Source: CAZIVE01 sp964542435 (lineage in GTDB: Bacteria; Bacteroidota; Bacteroidia; Bacteroidales; Tannerellaceae). From it: a DNA stretch of 46,053 bases. Location of the stretch: contig CAZIVE010000009.1 in the NCBI GenBank assembly GCA_964542435.1, positions 1 to 46,053 of the forward strand, in the 5' to 3' direction. The translations under genes and the position numbers were made by a program. Positions 34,298 to 41,830 of the stretch are shown piece by piece. A model generated the notes under the pieces. The model was not told where the DNA came from. It did not search any database and saw only the letters and a program-made list of their open reading frames with translations. Within the stretch, counting starts at the first letter, position 1, and every line of letters begins with the position of its first letter.

Positions 34298-34305
34298 TAT
34301 ATTTG
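34298..34305 (+). promoter_or_regulatory. Candidate -7 element for the acyl-CoA synthetase gene
   Basis: TATATTTG, 34 bases before ATG 34340. No good -33 box at the ideal distance. The region 34139-34297 between the divergent genes shows nothing else clear. Confidence 0.5.
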
Positions 34306-34339
34306 TGGCCAGAAGTTAAACCTATATAGACAAAATGTT

Positions 34340-36400
34340 ATGATAAACCGAGAGTTAATCAATCCCCAGAGTATTGTGGTTGTAGGAGGTTCGAACAATA
34401 TTCACAAGCCAGGCGGCAAAATTGTTCGCAATATTCTTGACGGTAAGTACAAGGGTGAACTGCGTGTCGTTAACTTACATGAAACGGATGTGCAGGGAGT
34501 AAAATCTTACCCTTCTGTCAATGATATCCCCAATACGGAACTTGCCATTATGGCTATTCCGAGCAAAGGCTGTCCTGATGCGATGGAAATCCTTACGACT
34601 AAAAAAGGCGTGAAGGCTTTTGTTGTCATTTCTGCCGGATTCGGCGAAGAAACTCATGAAGGAGCTCTGCTAGAGAAACGTATGCTTGACATATGCAATG
34701 CAGCAGGTGCTTCTCTGATCGGACCGAACGGAATCGGTCTGATGAACATCAATTATCACGGTGTCTTTACACAGCCAGTTCCCGAATTCAGACCCGATGG
34801 CGTTGATTTCATCTCCAGTTCAGGCGCTACCGCTTTGTATATTATTGAGTCGGGTGTCACTAAAGGCTTGCGTTTCTCCTCAGTATGGTCAGTCGGCAAT
34901 TCTACCCAAAACGGTGTGGAAGATATCGTCGAGTATTTGGATCGTACATTTGACCCTGTTTTCAGTTCTCGCATCAAGATGCTTTACATAGAACAGATAA
35001 AGAATCCGGATAAGTTGTTGTTCCATGCTGCCTCCCTCATCAGAAAAGGATGTAAGATCTGCGCCATTAAGTCAGGCAGCAGCGACAGTGGGAAGCGTGC
35101 GGCATCTTCTCATACCGGAGCGATTGCCAGCAGTGATTCTGCTGTTGAGGCATTGTTCCGTAAGGCAGGCATCGTCCGCTGTTTCAGTCGTGAAGAGCTG
35201 ACGACCGTGGCTTGTATTTTTACCCACAAAGAGGTGAAAGGCAAAAATGTCGCTATTGTGACTCACGCAGGTGGCCCGGCCGTCATGTTAGCTGATGCAC
35301 TGTCCAAAGGCCATCTGAATGTGCCCGATCTGAATGGACCTATCGCCGAAGAGCTGAAGTCCAAGCTTCTCCCGGGTGCGGCCGTAGGTAATCCGATTGA
35401 TATCATTGGAACAGGAACGCCAGAGAATCTGGCAACGGCTATCGATTACTGCGAGAATCGTTTTGATAATATCGATTTCATCATCGTCATATTCGGCAGC
35501 ACAAGTCTGGTTAAAGTATATGAGGCTTACGAGGTGCTTCACAAGAAGATGGAAGAATGCAAGAAACCTATCTTCCCGATCCTTCCAAGCATCGTCACTG
35601 CAAGTCCGGAGGTGACGGCATTCATCAAGAAAGGTCATGTCAACTTCTCTGACGAGGTAATTCTGGGAACGGCCCTGTCACGTGTCATCAATACGCCGAA
35701 ACCGATGAGCACGGATATTCAGCTTTACGGTGTGGACGTCCCGGAGGTTCGCCGCATTATCGACCGTCTTCCGTCCAGCGGTTACCTTTCTCCTGAAGAT
35801 GTACGCGTACTTCTGCAAGCTGCCAACATCCCTGTTGTGGATGAGATCACGTCAACAAACAAGAAAGAACTTGCCGCTTTTGCAAAGCGGGTACAATATC
35901 CGGTTGTTGTCAAGGTCGTCGGCCCTGTTCACAAGACTGATATAGGCGGTGTCACTCTGAATGTTCAGAGCGAAGAACACCTGATGATAGAGTTTGACCG
36001 TATGATGAAACTGCCGGACGCTAAAGCTGTCATGGTTCAGCCGATGTTGAAAGGTACGGAACTGTTCCTTGGCGCAAAATATGAAAACCGTTTCGGGCAC
36101 ATCGTGCTCTGCGGTCTCGGCGGTATATTCGTAGAGGTCTTGAAAGACGTCTCTTATGGTCTGGCTCCATTGTCTTACGAAGAGACATTCTCTATGATTC
36201 ATTCGCTTCGCGGTTATCCTATCATTAAAGGTACGCGCGGGCAGAAGGGCGTTGACGAGCAGCTCTACGCTGATATCATTGTCCGTCTCTCCACGTTACT
36301 TCGTTTTGCTACGGAAATCAAGGAGATGGATATCAATCCGCTTATTTCATGCGATCGTGGCATCTTTGCTGTGGATGCCCGCATCCGGATCGAGAAATAG
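34340..36400 (+). CDS. ADP-forming acyl-CoA synthetase (acetate--CoA ligase type), fused alpha-beta
   Basis: 686-aa enzyme that converts an acyl-CoA plus ADP and phosphate into free acid and ATP, a fermentation step. Residues about 1-130 form the CoA-binding domain (SIVVVGGSNNIHKPGGKIVR), about 145-450 the ligase CoA domain with the phospho-histidine candidate His258 (SSHTGAIASSDSAV), and about 460-686 the ATP-grasp part (YPVVVKVVGPVHKTDIGGV, then LGAKYENRFGHIVLCGLGG). Alpha and beta are fused in one chain. It has its own promoter and terminator. The indolepyruvate oxidoreductase genes about 3 kb downstream could supply aryl-acetyl-CoA, but acetyl-CoA is equally possible. Confidence 0.93.
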   Translation: MINRELINPQSIVVVGGSNNIHKPGGKIVRNILDGKYKGELRVVNLHETDVQGVKSYPSVNDIPNTELAIMAIPSKGCPDAMEILTTKKGVKAFVVISAGFGEETHEGALLEKRMLDICNAAGASLIGPNGIGLMNINYHGVFTQPVPEFRPDGVDFISSSGATALYIIESGVTKGLRFSSVWSVGNSTQNGVEDIVEYLDRTFDPVFSSRIKMLYIEQIKNPDKLLFHAASLIRKGCKICAIKSGSSDSGKRAASSHTGAIASSDSAVEALFRKAGIVRCFSREELTTVACIFTHKEVKGKNVAIVTHAGGPAVMLADALSKGHLNVPDLNGPIAEELKSKLLPGAAVGNPIDIIGTGTPENLATAIDYCENRFDNIDFIIVIFGSTSLVKVYEAYEVLHKKMEECKKPIFPILPSIVTASPEVTAFIKKGHVNFSDEVILGTALSRVINTPKPMSTDIQLYGVDVPEVRRIIDRLPSSGYLSPEDVRVLLQAANIPVVDEITSTNKKELAAFAKRVQYPVVVKVVGPVHKTDIGGVTLNVQSEEHLMIEFDRMMKLPDAKAVMVQPMLKGTELFLGAKYENRFGHIVLCGLGGIFVEVLKDVSYGLAPLSYEETFSMIHSLRGYPIIKGTRGQKGVDEQLYADIIVRLSTLLRFATEIKEMDINPLISCDRGIFAVDARIRIEK

Positions 36401-36425
36401 TCTGCGTTCCCCCATATCTTTTATA

Positions 36426-36463
36426 AGGCCGGTTTCGTCATGCTCACGAGCCGGCCTGTTTTT
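36426..36463 (+). terminator. Rho-independent terminator after the acyl-CoA synthetase gene
   Basis: AGGCCGG / CCGGCCT stem (extended by partial pairing inside) followed by GTTTTT, 25 bases after the stop. Confidence 0.85.
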
Positions 36464-36475
36464 ATTCTTCCTTAT

Positions 36476-36508
36476 TTTGTGCCCGTTGCCCTTTCTTTTA
36501 TACATTTG
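36476..36508 (+). promoter_or_regulatory. Promoter candidate for the sulfatase gene
   Basis: TTTG (36476-36479) and TACATTTG (36501-36508) with a 21-base spacer, 32 bases before ATG 36541. Confidence 0.55.
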
Positions 36509-36540
36509 CAAAAGAAGATCTTTTACAAATGTAATCTGTC

Positions 36541-38082
36541 ATGAAAAAACATATCCTCTTATCCACATTACTGTTGCCGGTTCTTTGTCCTTCGTTTCAA
36601 ATGGAAGCAGCCAACCGAACACGTCCCAATATCGTCCTTTTTATGGTTGATGATATGGGCTGGCAAGATACATCGCTTCCTTTCTGGAAAGAGAAGACTG
36701 CATACAACCGTGAGTTCCATACGCCCAACATGGAACGTCTCGCCCGCCGAGGCATGATGTTTACGCAGGCCTATGCTTCGAGTATCAGCTCGCCCAGCCG
36801 TTGCAGTCTGATTACCGGAATGAATGCCGCGCGGCATCGTGTCACCAATTGGACGCTGGAGAAGAACAAGAAGACAGATGCAGAGAGTGACGTGATCAAG
36901 TTGCCGGATTGGAATGTGAACGGCGTCTGTCAAGTTCCGGGCGTTCCTTATACGACGCAAGCCACATCGTTGTTCCAGATTCTGAAGGATAACGGTTATC
37001 ATACGATTCATTGTGGCAAGGCCCATTTCGGAGCTATTGACACTCCGGGAGAAAGTCCTTATCATCTGGGATTCGAGGTGAATATTGCCGGACATGCTGC
37101 GGGCGGACCGGCCAGTTATCTTGGTACAGACAACTTCGGAAATCGGACAGACGGAAAGCCGAGCTCTCTGTTCGCCATTCCTGGATTGGAAAAGTATTGG
37201 GGCAAAGATGTTTTCCTGAGTGAAGCTCTTACATTGGAAGCCATGAAGGCTCTTGACAAGGCGCGTCAGTATGATCAACCTTTCTTCCTTTATATGGCTC
37301 ATTATGCCATTCATGTTCCTATCGACAAGGATACGCGGTATTACGGTCAATATATTGCTCGCGGACTTTCTCCGAAGGAGGCTGCTTACGCTGCATTGAT
37401 CGAGGGAATGGACAAGAGTCTTGGTGATCTGATGGATTATCTTGACAAATATCATCTTACCGATAATACCATTATCATATTCATGTCCGATAACGGCGGA
37501 TTGGCAGCAGCTCCGCAATGGCGTGACGGAGTACCGCATACTCAGAATGCTCCGTTGCGAAGCGGTAAAGGATCTGCTTACGAAGGTGGCGTTCGCGAAC
37601 CAATGATCGTTAGTTGGCCAGGCGTTGTCAAGCCTGAAACAAAATGCGATAAATATTTGCTTATCGAGGATTTCTTTCCTTCCATTCTTGAAATGGCTGG
37701 CATCAACAAGTACCAAACTGTTCAGAAGATCGACGGAGTGAGCTTCGTTCCTTTGCTTCTCGGTACAGCAGATCCATCCAAAGGACGTGATCTCTATTGG
37801 AACTGTCCGAATCTTTGGGACGCAACAGGCCCTGGAATCGGACCGACCTGCACCATTCGCCGCGGAGATTACAAATTAATCTACTATTACGAAACCGGTA
37901 AAAAGGAACTTTTCAATATTCCTGAAGATATTGGCGAAGCGAAAGATCTTTCGTTCGAAAAACCTGCTATCGTGAAGGATTTGTCAAGTCGTTTGGGCCG
38001 TTTCCTCAGATCGAGCCAAGCGCAACGACCTTCGTTCATTGCTACCGGAAAACCGTCTCCGTGGCCTGACGAGGTAAAATAG
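36541..38082 (+). CDS. Exported S1 family sulfatase, serine-type
   Basis: 513-aa sulfatase that removes sulfate esters, probably from a sulfated glycan. The signal peptide is at residues 1-24. Metal-binding Asp37/Asp38 (VDDMGWQD), then the activation signature S83-S-P-S-R87 followed by CSLITG. The residue to be oxidised to formylglycine is serine, so an anaerobic radical SAM maturase (anSME) is required; none is in this window. Further family parts are GKAHFGA and IIFMSDNGGLAA plus the C-terminal RGDYKLIYYYETGKKELFNI. It is a single gene. The glycan cannot be told from sequence; ordinary arylsulfatase is the fallback name. Confidence 0.95.
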   Translation: MKKHILLSTLLLPVLCPSFQMEAANRTRPNIVLFMVDDMGWQDTSLPFWKEKTAYNREFHTPNMERLARRGMMFTQAYASSISSPSRCSLITGMNAARHRVTNWTLEKNKKTDAESDVIKLPDWNVNGVCQVPGVPYTTQATSLFQILKDNGYHTIHCGKAHFGAIDTPGESPYHLGFEVNIAGHAAGGPASYLGTDNFGNRTDGKPSSLFAIPGLEKYWGKDVFLSEALTLEAMKALDKARQYDQPFFLYMAHYAIHVPIDKDTRYYGQYIARGLSPKEAAYAALIEGMDKSLGDLMDYLDKYHLTDNTIIIFMSDNGGLAAAPQWRDGVPHTQNAPLRSGKGSAYEGGVREPMIVSWPGVVKPETKCDKYLLIEDFFPSILEMAGINKYQTVQKIDGVSFVPLLLGTADPSKGRDLYWNCPNLWDATGPGIGPTCTIRRGDYKLIYYYETGKKELFNIPEDIGEAKDLSFEKPAIVKDLSSRLGRFLRSSQAQRPSFIATGKPSPWPDEVK

Positions 38083-38117
38083 AAAAATCCGAAAGCGGTT
38101 CAAAATCTTTTTTGATG

Positions 38118-38137
38118 CCTTCGCTGTATAGCGAAGG
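38118..38137. repeat. Perfect hairpin repeat at the edge of gap 4
   Basis: CCTTCGCTGTATAGCGAAGG, an 8-base stem with a GTAT loop, directly adjoining the N run. It shares its core with the hairpin at 5770-5787. Confidence 0.85.
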
Positions 38138-38237
38138 NNNNNNNNNNNNNNNNNNNNNNNNNNNNNNNNNNNNNNNNNNNNNNNNNNNNNNNNNNNNNNN
38201 NNNNNNNNNNNNNNNNNNNNNNNNNNNNNNNNNNNNN
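38138..38237. other. Assembly gap 4 (100 N, true length unknown)
   Basis: Exactly 100 N, between a hairpin repeat and the 3' flank of a tRNA gene. Confidence 0.95.
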
Positions 38238-38250
38238 CAATGCTCTTTTG

Positions 38251-38337
38251 CGGAAGCTGCGAGATTCGAACTCGCGGTACACTAACGCGTACGGCAGTTT
38301 AGCAAACTGCTGGTTTCAGCCACTCACCCAAACTTCC
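38251..38337 (-). tRNA. tRNA-Ser(GCT)
   Basis: Class II tRNA on the minus strand, about 87 bases without CCA. The acceptor stem GGAAGTT pairs with AGCTTCC; the anticodon stem GCAGT/ACTGC holds loop TTGCTAA with anticodon GCT (38301-38303); a long variable arm follows; the T arm has GTTCGAATC. It decodes AGC and AGU. CCA is not encoded (GCAA follows the stem). No other tRNA is visible beside it, though the neighbouring gap may hide more. Confidence 0.93.
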
Positions 38338-38431
38338 ATTTGTTCTGTGCTTCTTCCAAATTTGCGCTGCAAAGATAGAATCTTTATTTTGATATTACAA
38401 TAAGCGAAATCATTTTTTCCAAAAAATAGGC

Positions 38432-38439
38432 TACTTTTG
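38432..38439 (+). promoter_or_regulatory. Candidate -7 element for mltG
   Basis: TACTTTTG, 31 bases before ATG 38471; an upstream T run (38413-38418) is closer than the ideal -33 distance. Confidence 0.5.
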
Positions 38440-38470
38440 TGCTCTGTTTTGGTTCTAATTATAATCAGGA

Positions 38471-39502
38471 ATGAAAAAGCAGTTGAGTAAAACCAGGAAG
38501 ATTGGTTTAACGGTTGCAGCGTTAGCTGTTATAGCGTTGTTGTTTATTTATTTTCTTGCACTTGCTCCCAATTTCGGCGTCAAGCGATACGTCTATGTTT
38601 ATGTGGACAATCGACATAGTTATAAGAATTTATGTGAACAGATACAGGATTCTGCACATTGCCGCAATATGGCGACATTCAGATTCCTTGCTTCGGCATT
38701 TCGCTATCCCGGGAAGATGAAAGCAGGTAGATACATTGTCCGTAAAGGAATGGGTAATCTGACTTTATTGAGAAATCTGCGCAACGGCAATCAGGAGCCG
38801 GTTCATCTTACCTTTAATAATATACGTTTTAAGACAGATTTGGCAGAACGTCTCAGCCAACAGCTGATGTGTAGCAAAGATGAAATTCTCAAACGGCTCA
38901 ATGACACGCTCTATTGTGACTCGCTCGGCTTCAAGCCCGAGACGGTCATCGCCATGTTTATCCCGAACACGTATGACATCTATTGGAATATCTCTCCGGA
39001 TAAGCTGATGAAGCGCATGAAGCACGAATATGATAATTTCTGGAATGACAAACGCAAGGCACAGGCTCAGCAGATTGGGCTGTCACCTGTTGAGGTTGCC
39101 ACGCTGGCTTCCATCGTGGAGGAAGAGACGGCGTCCAAGGATGAATATCCACTGGTGGCAGGCGTTTATATCAATCGTCTTCATATTGGAATGCCGTTGC
39201 AGTCTGACCCGACGGTCAAATTTGCCGTAGGAGATTTCTCTCTCCATCGCATTCTCTTCGAACATCTCTCGGTCGATTCACCTTATAACACCTATAAATA
39301 TGTAGGACTTCCGCCAGGACCGCTTCGCGTACCGTCGATCCAAGGAATGGAAGCCGTATTGAATTATACGCATCACAACTATATATATATGTGTGCTAAG
39401 GAAGATTTCTCGGGACGACACAATTATGCGGCGACTTTGAACGAGCACGTACGCAATGCCAATCGTTACAGAGCGGCGCTCGATGCCAGGAATATTCGTT
39501 AG
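38471..39502 (+). CDS. mltG: Endolytic murein transglycosylase MltG (YceG family)
   Basis: 343-aa inner membrane enzyme that cuts nascent peptidoglycan and ends glycan strands. One N-terminal transmembrane helix (LTVAALAVIALLFIYFLALA) is followed by a LysM-like part and the YceG domain. The catalytic glutamate should be Glu217 in ASIVEEETA, and the family motif VGLPPGPLRVPSIQGMEAVL is present, with DYSGRHNYA-like KEDFSGRHNYAATL near the end. It stands alone between tRNA-Ser and iorA. Confidence 0.96.
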   Translation: MKKQLSKTRKIGLTVAALAVIALLFIYFLALAPNFGVKRYVYVYVDNRHSYKNLCEQIQDSAHCRNMATFRFLASAFRYPGKMKAGRYIVRKGMGNLTLLRNLRNGNQEPVHLTFNNIRFKTDLAERLSQQLMCSKDEILKRLNDTLYCDSLGFKPETVIAMFIPNTYDIYWNISPDKLMKRMKHEYDNFWNDKRKAQAQQIGLSPVEVATLASIVEEETASKDEYPLVAGVYINRLHIGMPLQSDPTVKFAVGDFSLHRILFEHLSVDSPYNTYKYVGLPPGPLRVPSIQGMEAVLNYTHHNYIYMCAKEDFSGRHNYAATLNEHVRNANRYRAALDARNIR

Positions 39503-39504
39503 AA

Positions 39505-39536
39505 GTTGTTCGTTTACAGTATTATGATTACCTTTG
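39505..39536 (+). promoter_or_regulatory. Promoter candidate for iorAB
   Basis: GTTG (39505-39508) and TACCTTTG (39529-39536) with a 20-base spacer, 48 bases before ATG 39584. Confidence 0.55.
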
Positions 39537-39583
39537 GCAAAGGAAAAGAAAAATAGGAATAATTACAATAAATCAATTGATAC

Positions 39584-41179
39584 ATGGAAAAACATCTGTT
39601 TTTAGGTGATGAGGCTGTTGCGCAGGCTGCCATAGATGCTGGGATTTCCGGTGTTTATGCATATCCGGGAACACCTTCCACGGAAATTACTGAGTATATT
39701 CAGGGTTCTGCCGTTGCGAAGGAGCGTGGCACTCACTGCCGTTGGAGCGCAAATGAAAAGACCGCTATGGAAGCGGCTTTGGGTATGAGTTATGCAGGAA
39801 AACGTTCCTTGTGTTGTATGAAACACGTAGGATTAAACGTCGCAGCAGACTGTTTTATGAACGCAGCGATGAGTGGAATCAACGGAGGTATGATTATCGT
39901 ATCTGCTGATGACCCATCAATGCATTCTTCCCAAAACGAACAAGATAATAGAATGTACGGCAATTTTGCCATGATTCCGATGTTGGAACCTTCAAGCCAG
40001 CAAGAGGCTTACGATATGGTTTACAGCGGATTTGAACTGTCTGAGAAATTGGGCTATCCGATTCTCCTTCGTATCACAACGCGTATGGCTCACTCTCGTG
40101 CCGGCGTTGAGACTAAAGCGGCTCAAGCTCCTAAAGAGATGCATTGTCCAGAAGATGGTCGTCAGCGTTACATCCTTCTTCCTGCTCTGGCCCGCAAGCG
40201 TTATAAGAAGCTGATCGAAGCTCAACCTGTCATGGAAGCTGCTTCTGAGGATTCCCAATACAATGTGTATTTTGATGGACCGGACAAGTCTCTTGGTATC
40301 ATCACTACGGGAATCGCGTTCAACTATCTTTCAGAAAATTGCAAGAAGGGTTTCGAACATCCGGTTTTGAAGATTACACAATATCCGTTGCCACTGAAAA
40401 AGATTGCCAAACTTGTTGACGAGTGTAAGAAAATTATGGTCATCGAAGAGGGATATCCGGTAGTGGAAGCTCAATTGAAGGGACTTCTAAGCAAAGGCCT
40501 GACAGTTCATGGACGCCTTGACGGGACATTCCAGCGTGACGGCGAGTTAACACCTGATGCTGTAGCCAAAGCGCTCGGCAAAGAGATTCATTCTTATTTC
40601 CCGTTACCCGAAGTGGTAGAACAGCGTCCGCCTGCTTTGTGTCAGGGCTGCGGTCATCGTGATATGTACACGGCTTTGAATGAGGTCGTAGCTGACTTCC
40701 CTGAGGCAAAGGTATTCGGTGATATCGGTTGCTATACGTTGGGAGCACTTCCTCCGTTCAAGGCCATTGATTCCTGTATCGACATGGGCGCTTCCATAAC
40801 AATGGCCAAAGGTGCTTCGGATGCCGGTGTTTATCCTGTTATCTCCGTCATTGGAGATTCAACCTTCACTCATTCCGGCATGACTGGCCTTTTGGACTGC
40901 GTGAATGAGAATACCAACATGACTATTGTTATCTCAGATAATGAAACGACAGCGATGACCGGCGGTCAGGATTCCGCAGGTACAGGACGTCTTGAATCCA
41001 TCTGCGCTGGAATCGGAGTCGCTCCGGAACATATCCGCGTCATGATTCCTCTCAAGAAGAACTACGAGGAGATGAAACAGATCATCCGTGAAGAGATCGA
41101 GTATAAGGGTATTTCGGTGTTAATTCCGCGTCGTGAGTGTATCCAAACATTAGCAAGAAAGAAAAAAGCAGCTAAATAA
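39584..41179 (+). CDS. iorA: Indolepyruvate:ferredoxin oxidoreductase alpha subunit, no ferredoxin domain
   Basis: 531-aa thiamine-diphosphate enzyme that decarboxylates aryl-pyruvates to aryl-acetyl-CoA with beta subunit IorB. The N-terminal pyrimidine-binding part has YAYPGTPSTEITEYI and HCRWSANEKTAMEAALG; the C-terminal TPP part has CQGCGHRDMYTAL, GDIGCYTLG and the GDS-to-N Mg/TPP motif (GDSTFTHSGMTG, ISDNETTAMTGGQDS). Well-studied IorA proteins continue with a two-cluster ferredoxin domain; here the chain stops right after LIPRRECIQTLARKKKAAK. The stop overlaps the iorB start by one base (TAATG). Aryl substrate preference is inferred from family. Confidence 0.92.
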   Translation: MEKHLFLGDEAVAQAAIDAGISGVYAYPGTPSTEITEYIQGSAVAKERGTHCRWSANEKTAMEAALGMSYAGKRSLCCMKHVGLNVAADCFMNAAMSGINGGMIIVSADDPSMHSSQNEQDNRMYGNFAMIPMLEPSSQQEAYDMVYSGFELSEKLGYPILLRITTRMAHSRAGVETKAAQAPKEMHCPEDGRQRYILLPALARKRYKKLIEAQPVMEAASEDSQYNVYFDGPDKSLGIITTGIAFNYLSENCKKGFEHPVLKITQYPLPLKKIAKLVDECKKIMVIEEGYPVVEAQLKGLLSKGLTVHGRLDGTFQRDGELTPDAVAKALGKEIHSYFPLPEVVEQRPPALCQGCGHRDMYTALNEVVADFPEAKVFGDIGCYTLGALPPFKAIDSCIDMGASITMAKGASDAGVYPVISVIGDSTFTHSGMTGLLDCVNENTNMTIVISDNETTAMTGGQDSAGTGRLESICAGIGVAPEHIRVMIPLKKNYEEMKQIIREEIEYKGISVLIPRRECIQTLARKKKAAK

Positions 41180-41757
41180 TGAAAACAGATATCATATTAT
41201 CAGGTGTGGGCGGACAAGGCATCCTTTCGATTGCCGCCGTCATCGGAGAAGCAGCCCTCAAAGAGGGTTTGTATATGAAGCAGGCCGAAGTCCACGGAAT
41301 GAGCCAGAGAGGTGGTGATGTACAGTCCAATCTTCGTCTGAGTGATAAACCTATCGCTTCGGATCTGATCCCAAAAGGTGAAGCTGATTTGATCATTTCG
41401 CTCGAACCGATGGAGAGTCTTCGTTATCTCCCTTATTTGAACAAGGAGGGTTGGGTTGTTACCAATTCCCAGCCTTTCATCAATATCCCTAATTATCCGG
41501 AGGTGGATAAGGTCATGGCTGAATTGGACAAACTGCCTCACAAAGTGGTGCTGGATGTCGAGACGTTGGCTAAAGAGGCTGGCAATGTACGTGCTTCGAA
41601 CATCGTCATGCTGGGAGCCGCTTCGCCATTCCTCGGAATCGATTATGACAAAATTGCTGATGGCATTCGACAGATCTTTGCCCGCAAAGGGGAAGAAATC
41701 GTCAATATGAACCTGAAAGCACTCAAGGCAGGATTCGACGTTGCCAACCAACGCTGA
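41179..41757 (+). CDS. iorB: Indolepyruvate oxidoreductase beta subunit
   Basis: 192-aa gamma-type subunit of 2-oxoacid oxidoreductases, partner of IorA. Family features are LSGVGGQGILSIAAVIGEAAL at the start, the AEVHGMSQRGGDVQSNLRL segment, and EADLIISLEPMESLRYLPYL. Translationally linked to iorA through TAATG. No iron-sulfur motif is present, as is usual for this subunit. Confidence 0.95.
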   Translation: MKTDIILSGVGGQGILSIAAVIGEAALKEGLYMKQAEVHGMSQRGGDVQSNLRLSDKPIASDLIPKGEADLIISLEPMESLRYLPYLNKEGWVVTNSQPFINIPNYPEVDKVMAELDKLPHKVVLDVETLAKEAGNVRASNIVMLGAASPFLGIDYDKIADGIRQIFARKGEEIVNMNLKALKAGFDVANQR

Positions 41758-41772
41758 TCCTTACGATAAATA

Positions 41773-41808
41773 AGATGGTGCAGACTGCGGTCTGCTCCAT
41801 CTCTTTGT
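41773..41808 (+). terminator. Probable terminator after iorB
   Basis: Thirteen-base stem AGATGGTGCAGAC / GTCTGCTCCATCT with one mismatch and a TGCG loop, then CTTTGT. The T tract is poor, so termination may be partial and the rhamnosidase gene could be read through. Confidence 0.6.
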
Positions 41809-41830
41809 CTCAATTCTTATTAAATCTAAT

